Notes under the pieces: generated by a model | What the model was told of the DNA's origin: nothing | What the model saw: the letters and a program-made list of their open reading frames with translations, nothing else | The model's database searches: none | Program-made: the position numbers and the translations under genes | Part shown: positions 1 through 10,200 of the stretch, piece by piece | Position numbering within the stretch: the first letter of the stretch is position 1 | Layout of the letters: each line of letters begins with the position of its first letter | Assembly: GCA_963971535.1 (NCBI GenBank) | Contig: OZ020594.1 | Location: 110,650,643-110,714,642 of the forward strand | Direction: 5' to 3' | Length of the DNA: 64,000 nt | DNA from: Notolepis coatsorum | Lineage: Eukaryota; Chordata; Actinopteri; Aulopiformes; Paralepididae

Positions 1-95
1 TTGTGTGAAAATTCAGCTTTGCGGTTCACGTTGGAAATATTATTCTAGTGAGGTGACGATTGATTATGACATCACATCCCTGCAGAGTGCCTTTT

Positions 96-137
96 ACTGT
101 TTATCTGTTAAATACAGTTTTCATTCATTCATTCATT
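96..137 (+). repeat. Relic of L2-like LINE 3' tail
   Basis: A short stretch reads like the end of the LINE 3' UTR found elsewhere in the window (a CTGTTAAATA block followed by GTTTTC and several ATTC units). Nothing else of that copy is visible, so it is a tail fragment or an older copy cut by later events. It lies just upstream of a second, longer LINE copy. Confidence 0.4.
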
Positions 138-208
138 TACATTTTGTATCATAATAATCATAACACAGCGGCTGATACACTCACTTGTTCTGCGAGTAGA
201 CCATCGAA

Positions 209-2915
209 CTGAACTGGAGAGCCTGGACTGGTCAGATGAACTCAATGGTACACTGGTTGAAGAAACATGGCTTGGTTTCAAAACCAAATTCTCAACAATA
301 CTAAACGACATGGCCCCCCTAAGAACCACCAGGGTAAAAAATCGCGCTGAGCCGTGGATGCACTCCGAAATACTGGCCGCTATGAAAACCAGAGACAAAA
401 AATGCTCTGAGTTTCGTAAAAGTCAGTCAAAGCTTACTAAAAGCACGAGCAGTGAACTCCAAGCCCACGTGACTGAACTCAAACTAGAAAGAAACAGACT
501 AAGAAACGACGTAAACTCCATGATCAAAACTGCAAAAAAGAATTTCATCAATGACAAAACTGAGGAAAACAAAAACAAACCACGTGAACTTTGGAAATTA
601 CTCAATAATCAACTAGGATGCAGTAAAAAACTTAAAACCAGATTCTCAAACATAAACATAAAAACGGACAACACGCTCATCACAGACAAGCTGGATGTAG
701 CCAATTACTTAAACATTTTCTTCACAAACATAGCCACAACACTGGTAAACAAACTACCCTCCCACTCAGGGCTTTATGGGGTAGAACACATAGTAGCTTA
801 CTACAAAAACCTAGGGGTCCGCAAGGACGACTTCAAGCTGGAAATGGTAACAACAGATGAGGTACTCAATAAACTGAGCGCCCTCCAACCTAACAAGGCC
901 ACTGGCCATGACAACATCCCCTCCAAATTCCTCAGAGACTCAGCAGCCGCCATCACCCCAATCATCACACACATAATAAACCTCTCCATAAAACAGGGAC
1001 ACGTCCCCAAGGACTTCAAAATTGCGAGGGTGACCCCTCTGCACAAAAAGGGCAGCAAATTAGACCCAGGCAACTACCGCCCTGTTTCTATTCTCACCTC
1101 CATCTCGAAAGTCATGGAAAAAATAGTCTACGAACAGGTCGAAAAGTACCTAGCGGAAAAAAATCTAATCTACGAATTCCAATCTGGCTTCAGAACATCC
1201 CACTCCACTGACACATGCCTTCTCTATTTGAATGACCACATCAAACAAGAGGTGGACGCAGGCAAATACTGCGGCATGGTCATGCTGGACCTACAAAAGG
1301 CCTTTGACACGGTCAATCACTCCATTCTGATTGACAAGCTAAAAGCAATTGGTTTTGATAGTCTATCAGTGAGCTGGATGCAATCCTACCTTGAGGGGAG
1401 GGAACAGATGGTGGAGGTAAACGGTACCCTATCCCCCCCTCTCACAGTGAGCTGTGGTGTTCCACAAGGAAGCATACTAGGACCGCTACTGTTCCTAATT
1501 TATGCAAATGACATGTCGTCAGCTTGTGACTGCAACTTGTTCCTGTTTGCGGACGACTCAGCCCTGCTGGTCTCTGACAAGAACAAGTTACAGGTTGAAA
1601 AAACCCTCAGCTCGGAACTAGGCAGAATCTGCATATGGCTCGCTGATAACAAACTATCATTACACATGGGCAAAACAGAGTCCATTCTCTTCGGTTCAAA
1701 TAACAAACTCAGCAAGACCGACGGCTTCTCAGTTACAGTGGGTGACAATATTGTCACAAGGAAAGATGAAATTACCTACCTGGGTTCCATCCTAGAGGCT
1801 AATCTCTCCTGTGACAAAATGGCATCCAATGTAATAAAAAAAGTCAACCAACGAACTCGATTCTTGTACCGGATCTCCTCTCTGGTAAACAAGAATACCC
1901 TGAAGACTCTGGCAGGAGCACTCATTCAGGGGTACTACGACTATGCTTGCACCTCATGGTACCAAAGCACCTCAAAGGCGCTAAAAACAAAATTACAAAC
2001 ATCTCAAAACAAACTGGTCAGACTACTGCTTGACCTTACTCCTAGAACCCACCTCACCCCTGCCCACTTTGACAACCTAGGATGGCTTAGAGTAGATGAC
2101 AGAGTACAGCAACTTGCAATGGGCCTGGTCTACAAGATACACTACACGACCAAGGTACCCATGTACATGGCAAAATACTTCCCAAAGGTCAGTGAATACC
2201 ACGATCACAACACCAGAGGGAGCTCCACAAATCATGTTAAACCCAGATTCGGCTCAAATAAGGGACTAAACACGTTTCGCAATTATGCCACATCAATGTG
2301 GAACGCCCTACCCAAAGCTGTAAAGGAATGTGGATCACTACCCACTTTCAAAACCACTCTCAAGAGACACCTACGGGAGACTGCAATTCAACACTGGCCC
2401 CTGTAAATATCCTAACCCAACCCCCTCCAATGTACAGTCATTTACCTAGTATGGTTTTGTCAATAGTCCAATGTACAATTTTGTTTGTTTGTACAGAGTC
2501 TCCCCCCCCTCAATGTACAGTTTTGCTTGTTTATACAGTGTGCCCCCCCCCCCCCCCAACCACCTCCAATGTAAATTACCCAGTATGGTTGTCAATATCC
2601 CAGTGTACCCAACCCCCCCCCCACCCAACCTCCTCCAATGTACAGTTTCTACGTCAAATGTATATACTCCCTTTTCTTGACTCCTTCTGTATCACAAACA
2701 GTACTGTATTTGCAAATCTGGTATGTCATAAATGTATAGATGTAGCAGTACTGACTATCTGTATGTCATGTATGTCATATATGTCCTGATGAATTGAAAA
2801 TGGGGGACCCTGGTGTAAACAAGATGAAAGTCTTTCTCTGGTCTGCATCCCCTTAACAATTGTGTGTATTGAGCTGTACTGTATTGTACCCATTCTGCAA
2901 TCTGTTAATAAAGTT

Positions 2916-2952
<37 letters not shown>
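209..2952 (+). mobile_element. L2/CR1-like LINE copy 1, 5'-truncated
   Basis: Non-LTR retrotransposon copy in plus orientation. Its homology with the minus-strand copy at 21371-24717 begins near 209, inside the coding region, so the endonuclease part is missing. The 3' UTR (2407-2900) has several long C runs, an AATAAA just before the tail, and ends in about eight TCAA units at 2920-2952. Copies 1 and 2 are nearly identical over 2.2 kb, which points to a recent subfamily. The clade (L2 or CR1, Jockey superfamily) is inferred from the APE-type endonuclease in copy 2, the RT motifs and the 4-bp tail repeats. A library search would settle it. Confidence 0.85.
310..2406 (+). CDS. LINE ORF2 fragment: reverse transcriptase
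   Basis: Open frame of 698 codons encoding the linker, reverse transcriptase and C-terminal region of an L2/CR1-like ORF2. Visible RT landmarks in order are GNYRPVSIL, SGFRTSHST, MLDLQKAFDTVNH, GVPQGSILGPLLFLIY and the catalytic FADD box near residue 413. In the family this enzyme copies the LINE RNA at a nicked target site. The frame is open upstream of the first Met: homologous codons run back to about 209, so the apparent start is only the first ATG left after 5' truncation. No APE endonuclease is present, so this copy cannot be autonomous. The RT part shows no stop or frameshift, unlike the other copies in the window. Confidence 0.85.
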   Translation: MAPLRTTRVKNRAEPWMHSEILAAMKTRDKKCSEFRKSQSKLTKSTSSELQAHVTELKLERNRLRNDVNSMIKTAKKNFINDKTEENKNKPRELWKLLNNQLGCSKKLKTRFSNINIKTDNTLITDKLDVANYLNIFFTNIATTLVNKLPSHSGLYGVEHIVAYYKNLGVRKDDFKLEMVTTDEVLNKLSALQPNKATGHDNIPSKFLRDSAAAITPIITHIINLSIKQGHVPKDFKIARVTPLHKKGSKLDPGNYRPVSILTSISKVMEKIVYEQVEKYLAEKNLIYEFQSGFRTSHSTDTCLLYLNDHIKQEVDAGKYCGMVMLDLQKAFDTVNHSILIDKLKAIGFDSLSVSWMQSYLEGREQMVEVNGTLSPPLTVSCGVPQGSILGPLLFLIYANDMSSACDCNLFLFADDSALLVSDKNKLQVEKTLSSELGRICIWLADNKLSLHMGKTESILFGSNNKLSKTDGFSVTVGDNIVTRKDEITYLGSILEANLSCDKMASNVIKKVNQRTRFLYRISSLVNKNTLKTLAGALIQGYYDYACTSWYQSTSKALKTKLQTSQNKLVRLLLDLTPRTHLTPAHFDNLGWLRVDDRVQQLAMGLVYKIHYTTKVPMYMAKYFPKVSEYHDHNTRGSSTNHVKPRFGSNKGLNTFRNYATSMWNALPKAVKECGSLPTFKTTLKRHLRETAIQHWPL

Positions 2953-2953
<1 letters not shown>

Positions 2954-3325
2954 TCGCCGTCGGAAGCGTGTAATTGGCACTTTTCAGAAGCTGTGTGGTC
3001 CGGTCTTGAACTTTCCATAACGTGTCTCGATAAATCCATTTGATTAGATCCAGCACTGAATGCATTTAGTGATTATTATCACAACGACGATTGCGATAGC
3101 CGCTTTACATTTCCTTGATAACGGACATAGGACTGCTCTGGAAATGCGTTGGAAAATCTGTTGGTAAAAGTAATGACGCCTGCTGCGGACGTTAAGTTGC
3201 TGACGTTTCTATAATAACTTTACGAAACGCGTGATCGATTTCTTTTTTAGTTCATGTTATTAGATTAGGCAATTATTGTATACACATGAAGCACTAGATA
3301 GACTATTTGTTTAGTTAAATAGTTG
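2953..3325. other. Unassigned intergenic sequence
   Basis: No coding signal or complete repeat is seen. One short stretch at 3130-3170 resembles the right end of the foldback element at 19286-19709 (shared TTGGTAAAAGTAAT), so part of it may be an old element end. Confidence 0.4.
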
Positions 3326-4380
3326 CAGGGCTGTACGTTAACTTTTTTTGCACATAGCACTGGTGATACAGAGGTTGATAGTTTTGTAGCACAGGCCAAA
3401 ATCTTGTAGCACAAGTATAAAACGTGTTATATTTGTAACAGTCACAAATGTGCCTATTGTATTTGTGTTATTTAGTTGCAGTGCCATGTTTGGCTGTCAT
3501 TTTCATGCTGACAAGTTGACGTCACACAGCCAGACACGTTACGTGTATGGAATTACATTACAAAAATTGTTTAGCTCTTCCAGACATTTAAATGAAAAAC
3601 TATTTATTGTTTTTAATACAAATAGACCTCCTGTTCACTATAAAGTGCCACGTTTTGATATATTGAGCTTTAAACTTTAAGTAAATTTTTTGGAACACGC
3701 AACCCCTTCCTCTCCCAAACCGTTCCTGCAATTGTTTTATGTTGCATGATGATCATGGATACATTTATTATGTATTGTATTTTTTATGTTTAAATATCAA
3801 CATCATCTGTCTGTCCACCCTCAGTACATTTACTATCAATATAATATACTCGTCTGACTTCATCATATCTTTTCAAACGCACACACAAAGAGGGAGAATG
3901 CCCCCCCCCCCCCTCCTCCCCAGTCCTCCTTCCAAGTCCCCATTCTGCTGTTCTGTCGCTCTGAACAGGGCTTTAGCTTGTTGTTAGCTTATGCTAACGT
4001 CGCGTTAATTCCGGTCTTAAACACAATGTGGTCATAAAGGAATGTCAAGGATTGCAAAGCATGTTATATGCATTTGACCCGTTGCAGAATAAAACAGCAG
4101 GGATTTGTTTTGGTTCGCGAACACTATCCTTGTTGTTGCAATGTGCGTGTTCACTGTTCCAGACGCAGCGCTACTGCTGCCTGAGACGCTACTAGTACTG
4201 CTGTGTGGAGATGCATCCGGCTGTGTGCTGTAGAGCGGATATGAGTCACGACACCACGGATTTTCAAAATAAGAGTATCATAATGACCTGAATGTTGCTA
4301 GCTGTCGGAGCCTAGTTATTATAGCTGGAGCTGCGCATGGGCAGAAATGAGACCCGCTACAGGATTTTCAAAATAAGACT
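3326..4380 (+). mobile_element. Decayed hAT-type element, same family as 25971-27251
   Basis: It starts with the terminal motif CAGGGCTGTACG and is collinear, in the opposite orientation, with most of the complete element at 25971-27251. Shared landmarks include the block ending CCAAAATCTTG and a duplicated GGATTTTCAAAATAAGA motif. Homology stops near 4380, so the right terminal repeat and target duplication are gone. It also lacks the roughly 240-bp insertion found inside the other copy, so that insertion came after the two copies separated. No transposase is encoded. Confidence 0.7.
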
Positions 4381-4486
4381 GTTGTCATTCTATATTTTTA
4401 AAGAACATTCCCAGGCATCTCATGGCACCCCTGGCAGCTCTCCGCGGCACCCTTGTGTGCCGCGGAACCCCTGTTGAGAACCGCTG
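4381..4486. mobile_element. Terminal fragment of a second hAT-like element
   Basis: The sequence ends in GTTGAGAACCGCTG, which read in reverse begins CAGCGGTTCTCAAC, a terminal sequence typical of hAT/Charlie elements. It contains a 9-bp perfect stem (CCGCGGCAC / GTGCCGCGG). No matching left end was found. Confidence 0.5.
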
Positions 4487-5493
4487 GTGTAGAGGCACTA
4501 AACCAACATTCATCTCTAAGTGGGGGAATGGTATCCAACAAACAGTAAAGTAGCAACGGAGAATGAGACACTTGTTTTAAATTAAACCATTATTTTATTT
4601 TTCTGCCTAGGTTACGTCTCTAAACTCTTACTGACATAAAGAAATCACTTCCTGTTCCTTATATTATGGGGAGGGGGTAATAGGTTAAACCCACAACATT
4701 AAGATATTTCTCACAAATTAATAATATAGCCATACCATCGGTAATATGAACAAAAACTAAATCTTTATATTAAATCAAATTAGATTAGTGTAAATACTTA
4801 TATTCAATAATGTAAATGAATATAAAAACTTCATGAACACAAAATCACTATTCTGGCTGCTACATTTCCAATCCCTAATTGTTACTGTGGAAGAATTATC
4901 AATAAATGATAATATTGCAGCCACAATCTACAACATAATATGTACCTACAGTACATTATGGAAGTCCATTTCTGTTTTTAAATTGAAGTCCAGGTCCAAT
5001 GTGATGTGTCCGTCTTTCAACATTGAACACTTAAGTCTTCCTAGGGATCAGAGCTTCAAGCACGTGACCCACCAGTTCTGTGGTGAAACAGGCTCTGAGG
5101 TTTTGTCAGATGCTCTCTGGCGCCACCAGTTATTGAAGGAATACACTGTTGCTGTCACACCTCAGTCGTCTGACTGCTACCTTGAACTACTTATGAGCGA
5201 AGCCCACTAGGGCACGACATATCTGCAGTAGAGATGTCCGCTGTCACTCCAATACAATGGAGCTAAATGGCACCGGGTTTGTGCCAAAATAATACATTTG
5301 AAAAACTCAACATTAATGTCTATAGAGCTTTTTATTTCATTTAGCAACTACTTTTAACTTAAGTAAAATATCATGTCCTAATGGCTACACAGCATTTTAA
5401 ATTATAACACTCAAAAAAGGAGGTACAGAATCTTTGTGTTTGATATGAATGAAGATAAACGGAAATCAGTCACAAAACAAAAATAAGTCCTAA
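4487..5493. other. Unassigned AT-rich sequence
   Basis: No gene, RNA or recognisable repeat was found. A 125-codon plus-strand frame at 4833-5210 has no domain signature or low-complexity feature and is judged a chance ORF. Confidence 0.4.
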
Positions 5494-5743
5494 GGATTCC
5501 TATTGTGTATACTACTTAGTATAAGTACATGGGATTCCGGTTGTGTATACTACTTAGTATAAGTACATGGGGTTCCTGTTGAGTATACTACTTAGTATAA
5601 GTACATGGGGTTCCTGTTGAGTATACTACTTAGTATAAGTACATGGGGTTACTATTGAGTATACTACTTAGTATAAGTACATGGGGTTCCTGTTGAGTAT
5701 ACTATACTACATAGTATAAGTACATGGGATTCCTGTTGAGTAT
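5494..5743. repeat. 38-bp minisatellite, left part
   Basis: Six to seven tandem copies of a 38-bp AT-rich unit, each with the inner palindrome TATACTACTTAGTATA. The array is interrupted at AGTAT by the BEL/Pao element. A remnant unit resumes at 14144-14185, and another piece lies beyond the SINE near 14608. Confidence 0.9.
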
Positions 5744-7165
5744 TGTAACTGAGGGGTACAATTCCCTGACTGTATTACTAGATATGATACTTACTACCAC
5801 TACCTTTGTACTTAATATTCGGCCACCCAGTACACGGCATAAATATATTATCATGAACACTCTCACGTAGATGAAACGGATCCAACACAAATGTACGAAT
5901 TAGAAACAGGTTTTTATTGCCTACACAGCGATGGTGTGTAGACTAAACACTTAATCACTTAATTACATTTATGAATTGAAATAGTATGCACTTTTATGGC
6001 AAGGAGTATTCGTCGGTATATCAATAGATAATGTCCAATCTCTGAAGGCGCAGGTGGTAAATATACGACCTGGAATAGTTAAGGAATAACAGCAATGATA
6101 CTTTAATGATTATAGGCTGGATACACTAGAGGGGGTTAATCCGGTCGCTTGTAAGCCGACAGGAGTAGGAGGGGGGGGGGGGTAGAATCCAGCTGCCTCT
6201 TCCGGCCAAGGGTATCCCAGGAGAACCCACTGTAGTGCCGTTCAATGCGCCGGCGATCCTTGGACCACGGGGGACTCTTTGTGGGCCGGCTCTCTCCGGT
6301 CCACGGGGGAGAGATGTGGAGAGACCTCGTCTTGCAGAGCGTCTCCTCACCTTGTGTCCTCTCCAGGGGGGGGGGTTCCAACACACGGTAGTGTCGGGGG
6401 TCTTTATCCATAGAATAATCAAAGTATCCAAAGCATAATCCGTGCCTGGGAAGGCGGGCTGTCGTCGGTAGAATAATCCGGTATACAGGTCCACTCGCTC
6501 GTCGGCTCTGGGGCTCCTCGGGTGCAGCTTCACATAGGGTCAACCACCCTGGGTAAGCAGCCAGTTCTCTGCCCGAAACGATGGGGTACTGACTACGGTA
6601 GTATTCTCACCGCACGAAGCACTATATATTAACAGACTATTATTAGCTTAATAGACTACGTCCAACTCGACGATATAGTGCCAAATATGACTATTCAAAT
6701 ATTAATATACACGATGTCTCAATACCGATGGTAGGCGAACTTGGCCTTACTCCCACACGTGGCATCGCGGGGAGGCTTTACGTCTGTGACTCTATTGGAG
6801 GGTAAGAAACTGGACTGAAAAGAAAGTCCTACTTTAGTAGCGCAGTATATATACGCACTATGAACAAATAGTCCCATTAGTGGTGCGGTAGCCAAATTCC
6901 TACGCGGAACTAGGACTTGTTCGTACATGTCGAGCGGTACGTTTGAACTGGGTCTGAGGGGTATGGCAGCCTGGCACCAAGGTCTCGACCAATAGTAGAA
7001 TGGAGACTATTATGGGATGTTCAGTAGGCTAGAATGGATATTCAATGCATATTGTACAAGGAATATACAAGGGATATCAGGGAATATTAGAGAATATACA
7101 AATACAATTAAATATATATATATAAATAAATATATATATTCGGTTTAATCTGGCCCTTCACAACA
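5744..7165 (-). repeat. BEL/Pao 3' LTR
   Basis: 1422-bp LTR that is the downstream one for the minus-strand element. Compared with the other LTR it has about 37 extra bases after 6729 and about 16 near 6900, and it lacks about 12 bases near 6268. It contains a G run near 6171 and an AT-rich (TA)n block near 7107-7138. Confidence 0.95.
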
Positions 7166-7177
7166 GCCACCCCCTGA
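7166..7177 (-). other. BEL/Pao polypurine tract
   Basis: Immediately upstream of the 3' LTR in element orientation the sequence reads CAGGGGGTGGC, the purine-rich site expected to prime plus-strand DNA synthesis. It is identified by position and composition. Confidence 0.65.
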
Positions 7178-7274
7178 ATAGGTCCCGGACCTAATCAGTT
7201 AAACAGAGACAGATTAATCGCGTTGTCTATTTACACATAAGGGTTTGCTGTAGGGGTCAGTCAACTTCACAAAG

Positions 7275-10200
7275 TCATAGGGTTGTAGGGTCATGGTCAT
7301 CATCGATTGTGTCTGGGAGTCGAGGCAGTTCTATGAGCCTTGCCACGGGACGGGTGTAAGTGCGACCCTGGACGAGCACTTCAGCTGCTCGGACCTTGCC
7401 GTCGGCACCGGTGATCACTTTGCTTACGCGGCCGGCCGGCCACATAGCTCTGGGCAGTGATTGATCAATAATCATGACGACTGTTCCTTCTGTCAAATTG
7501 TCTCTCTCCTTTACCCACTTCTGGCGGGTCTGTAGAGACGGTAGGTAGTGCAGTAGGAAACTGTTCCAAAACTTGTCGGCTAATACTTGGCTGTACCTCC
7601 ACATTCGTCGGCCGTTCGCTTCTTCAGGCCGGTACATTGTCTGGGGTAATGTGGGATCTAGCCGCCCCATCAGGAGTGTGTTGGGGGTAACTGGGTCGAT
7701 ATCCGCCACATCACTGGAGACATATCCGAGGGGCTTCGAGTTAAGTACTCCCTCAATCTCCGTGAGGACTCTTTCTGCTCCTGCGTGATGTACATCCTCA
7801 TCGTATTTCTTTATAATCAGCTCTGTGACCTTGTGTCGGCTGTTCAATACGATCGGGTATTTAATGTCATCCGGTAGATTGGGGGCTCTGCGTAGGCGAC
7901 CACCCACTCTGATGAGGGTGTGAGCGTCGCTCTCGGGGGCCAGGTGAATTAATCTGCTGTCGGATGGGACGGGCTTTCCTCCCTGTAGACAGGCCAATTC
8001 ATCGGGGAACGAGTCTCTCTGGGCTCGCTGCAGTAGAAGCAATTCTGCTTCCTCGTAGTTAGCCGCTGACATATCAGCGGGGGACTTGCACTCCGGGTGG
8101 TACCGCAGGAATGTTCTTTGTTGTGCACTCTCTATGGACGTGCAATCGTTTATGTTAGGGTCGGTGGAGGCTACGGTGCTCAATCCACAGAACACAGACT
8201 TCTTAATTTCCACCTCCTCTGGACTTGCTGCCCTCGGGATAGGCATGGGCCACTGTCCTTCCGGGAGTCTTAGGAATGCGGGGCCATCACTGTAGACATT
8301 GCGACGGGTGAGGTCATCCAGGGGCATCCCCCGGGTGATGACGTCAGCTGGGTTCTGTTTTGTATCAACGTAGCGCCACTCTGTTTCTCCGGTTAACTCT
8401 TCGGTTAAGTCTTGAATCTCGGTGACTCTGACTCCCACGAAGACTTTGTACTTGCATGAGTCCGATTTGATCCAGGCGAGTACCGTCGTGGAATCTGACC
8501 ACAGGATTGTTCTAGACACCGGTATGGTGAGCTCACGTTGGATGAGCGTGGCTAGGTGCGCTCCGGCTAGGGCTGCGCAGAGCTCTAGACGTGGGATAGA
8601 TTGTTGCTTGCGTGGGGCTATTCTCGAGCGGGCGAGGACAAATGCTGTGTAGATCTCTCCCCCTTGGTCTTGGGCCCGCAAGTAGGCTACTGATCCGTAT
8701 GCGACCTCTGAGGCGTCACTGAAGACGTGTAAGTCCATTTTACATGTCTCTGGCCTCACCGTGGGTGGGAAGTAGCTTCGGCGCATATTAACGCCTGGGA
8801 GTGAGTGGAGCTCCATCTCCCACTCTCTCCAGGTGGATGCAAGGTGTGCGGGAATGGGGTCGTCCCAGCCCTGGTCCTTGTCCCACAATGCTCGTACAAT
8901 CATTTTTGCCCTGGTGGTGTACGGTAGAATACATCCTAGCGGGTCATATTGTCGGGCGAGTGTTGTGTACACACTCCGTCTGGTGGTCGGCGCCACCGCC
9001 GGCCTTCCCTGCTCCGTAGTCAGGGGCTTGTGTCTGTAGTGAAGCGAATCTGTTTTGAATCGCCACACCAATCCCAGGGTCATCTCCTGGGCTTCTCCCG
9101 GGATTGTAGCCATCCAGGTCTCGCTGCTGGCTGCCTTGTCCTCGGAGGAGAGGCTGCGCAGTACTTGCGGATCGCTGCTGGCCCACTGCCTGAGATCAAA
9201 GCCGCCTTTGATCAATGAGGCGCGGAGTTTAATCAGGAGAGCCTCGGCTTCTTCCTGGGTTGAAAGGCTTTGTAGACAGTTGTCTACGTAGAAGCTGTTC
9301 TTTACGCTGTGTCGGACCTCTTCGTCCGCTGCTGGGTCCTCTGCTACATGTTTCTGTAGTGCAAATGTCGCACAGCAGGGGCTGCACGTCGTTCCGAAGG
9401 GGAGGACTTCCCATTGGTAGATGGCTGGGTGCTCATCTCCTGGCTTCTCTCTCCATAGGAACCGTAACAGGGGCTTGTCCGCCTCTACTAATCTCACCTG
9501 CAGGAACATTCCTTTAATGTCCCCGCTGATGGCCACCCTTTCCTGGCGGAAGCGGAGTAGAACGCCGAGTAGGGAGGGGCCGAGTGTGGGACCGGGCAGT
9601 AACTCTTTATTCAGATTTTGGGATCCGATCTGGTAGCTGCAGTTAAATACTATGCGGTCTTTACCGTTGTGATGGACCTTGTGGTGGGGCACGTACCACG
9701 ATTCAGTGGTCTGGTCAGCCTCTTTAATGTCCATCTTTGTGACGTGTCCCGCTGTGATGAGCTTCTCAATCTCAGCGCGGTATACACTCTCTTGGGCGGG
9801 GTTCTTGGCTAAGCGCCGCTCCGTGTTCAGCAGGTACCGTTCTATGGCGTCTGTCTTGGCGTGGAAAGTAGGCATTCCTTCTCGCCGCAGGAGTGGCGTG
9901 GCGTATCTCAACACGCCGTTGACCGGGACTCTCTTGGTCCCTGTCTCGAGGAGGTGAATGGCGTAAATGTCATCTTTAGAGCGAATGTCTTTCTTTCCAT
10001 TCTTAAAGGGCATTTGTTCCAAGCTCCATAGCCGCTCTACGTGTTGCAGGAGTGCGGTTTCTCCCTCTGTGACTCGGGAGTGGAGACATCTAGTGGCTGT
10101 ACTTCGGTTGAGAGATTTGGCGAGCGGGCCTTGGAGAGTCCATCCCAAACGGGTCTCGACTGCTGCAGGACAGCCTCGGGGTCCGGTATGAACCCGGTCT

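Noticed and set aside
4833-5210. 125-codon plus-strand frame
   Set aside because: No motif, no neighbouring splice or regulatory signals; length is plausible by chance.
9260-9300. YVDN instead of YVDD as proof of a dead reverse transcriptase
   Set aside because: The motif may be normal for this BEL/Pao subfamily, so it is noted but not treated as inactivating.
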